Part shown: piece by piece, positions 63,656 to 64,000 of the stretch
Layout: each line of letters opens with the position of its first letter
Numbering within the stretch: position 1 is the stretch's first letter
Assembly: GCF_036227265.1 (NCBI RefSeq)
Contig: NZ_CP109446.1
Coordinates: 4,039,001 to 4,103,000 of the forward strand
DNA from: Streptomyces sp. NBC_01476
GTDB lineage: Bacteria; Actinomycetota; Actinomycetes; Streptomycetales; Streptomycetaceae
DNA length: 64,000 nucleotides
Direction of reading: 5' to 3'
Made by a program: the position numbers and the translations under genes
Notes under the pieces: model-generated
Databases searched by the model: none
What the model was told of the DNA's origin: nothing
What the model saw: the letters and a program-made list of their open reading frames with translations, nothing else

Positions 63656-64000
63656 GTGCATCCGGTCGCCGATCCTCCCGAGCAGCAGGACCCCGTCCGC
63701 CTCCCCGGATCCGTGCGCCGCCGCCACGACCGGGAGATCATCGCGCTGGCGCTGCCCGCCTTCGGAGCGCTGGTCGCCGAACCGCTCTTCGTCATGGTGG
63801 ACAGTGCGGTTGTCGGCCATTTCGGCACCGCCCAGCTCGCCGGTCTGGGCGTGGCCGCCGCGCTGCTCACCACCGCGGTCAACATCTTCGTCTTCCTCGC
63901 CTACGCCACCACCGCCGCGGTCGCCCGCCGGGTCGGCGCCGGCGACCTGTCCGCGGCGCTCCGGCAGGGGGTGGACGGCATCTGGCTGGCGCTGCTGCTC
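63656..64000 (+). CDS. MATE-family transporter, 3' end outside the window
   Basis: The first 115 residues. EIIALALPAFGALVAEPLFV MVDSAVVGHF style opening (a Pro in the first helix, then VDSAVVGHFGTAQLAGLG) is typical of DinF/MATE proton- or Na-coupled drug exporters. GTG 63656 is chosen because GTG 63650 lies directly after the -10 and could not be transcribed. Continues past the edge. Confidence 0.85.
   Translation, partial: MHPVADPPEQQDPVRLPGSVRRRHDREIIALALPAFGALVAEPLFVMVDSAVVGHFGTAQLAGLGVAAALLTTAVNIFVFLAYATTAAVARRVGAGDLSAALRQGVDGIWLALLL

Overview
The window is very GC-rich DNA with GTG starts, leaderless promoters and gene content typical of Streptomycetaceae (Streptomyces or a close relative). 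Markers are a fused cydCD gene, DUF6344- and DUF5326-type proteins, seven ParB-type 14-bp palindromes and the replicative helicase dnaB, all of which place it close to the chromosomal origin. The species cannot be named from the sequence.

Left part (1 to about 22.7 kb) is accessory DNA. It opens inside a large serine integrase and continues with an element backbone: a small gene, a helix-turn-helix protein, a DUF2637/SpdA-like membrane protein, MobC and a MOBP-type relaxase. Next comes a regulatory and cargo zone: XRE regulator, DUF6907-like protein, HATPase, XRE-TPR regulator, creatininase-family hydrolase, and an OLD-type ATPase/TOPRIM nuclease. Then follow a two-helix membrane protein facing a DUF4062 gene split by an IS5-type insertion sequence, an intact LLM flavin oxidoreductase, and a PhoH-type PIN protein plus a Fic protein lying between two 98%-identical 242-bp copies of an LLM 5' end. 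A decayed pPIWI-RE gene and a small gene broken by an 11-bp duplication end the zone. Several of these parts (OLD, membrane protein/DUF4062, PIN/Fic, pPIWI-RE) look like defence or conflict modules in different states of repair.

Right part (22.7 to 64 kb) reads as core chromosome: DUF6344 protein, a heterodimeric ABC exporter whose two ATP sites are complementarily degenerate, a GT39-like membrane glycosyltransferase, a deleted TetR/SDR divergon, an LprG-like lipoprotein, an MptB-like mannosyltransferase, DUF72, VOC and HAD proteins. Then come the cytochrome bd operon cydA-cydB-cydCD with a Rex operator, a HisC-like aminotransferase, a LacI regulator, a metallophosphoesterase, a membrane protein and a lipoprotein. 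After these: thiC with a TPP riboswitch, a YibE/F protein, DUF5326, cupin, four-helix membrane protein, cystathionine gamma-lyase-type enzyme, Nudix, flavohaemoglobin-like protein, an MFS remnant, a serine hydrolase, a methyltransferase, a secreted GH3 enzyme with two carbohydrate-binding repeats behind a LacI-type operator, dnaB with DnaA-box-like sites upstream, and the start of a MATE transporter.

The best candidates for something new are the membrane protein/DUF4062 pair (the IS removed in thought restores a perfect reading frame), the PIN-Fic cassette between the LLM repeats, and ParB sites embedded in coding sequence, including twice in the same codons of a duplicated sugar-binding domain.
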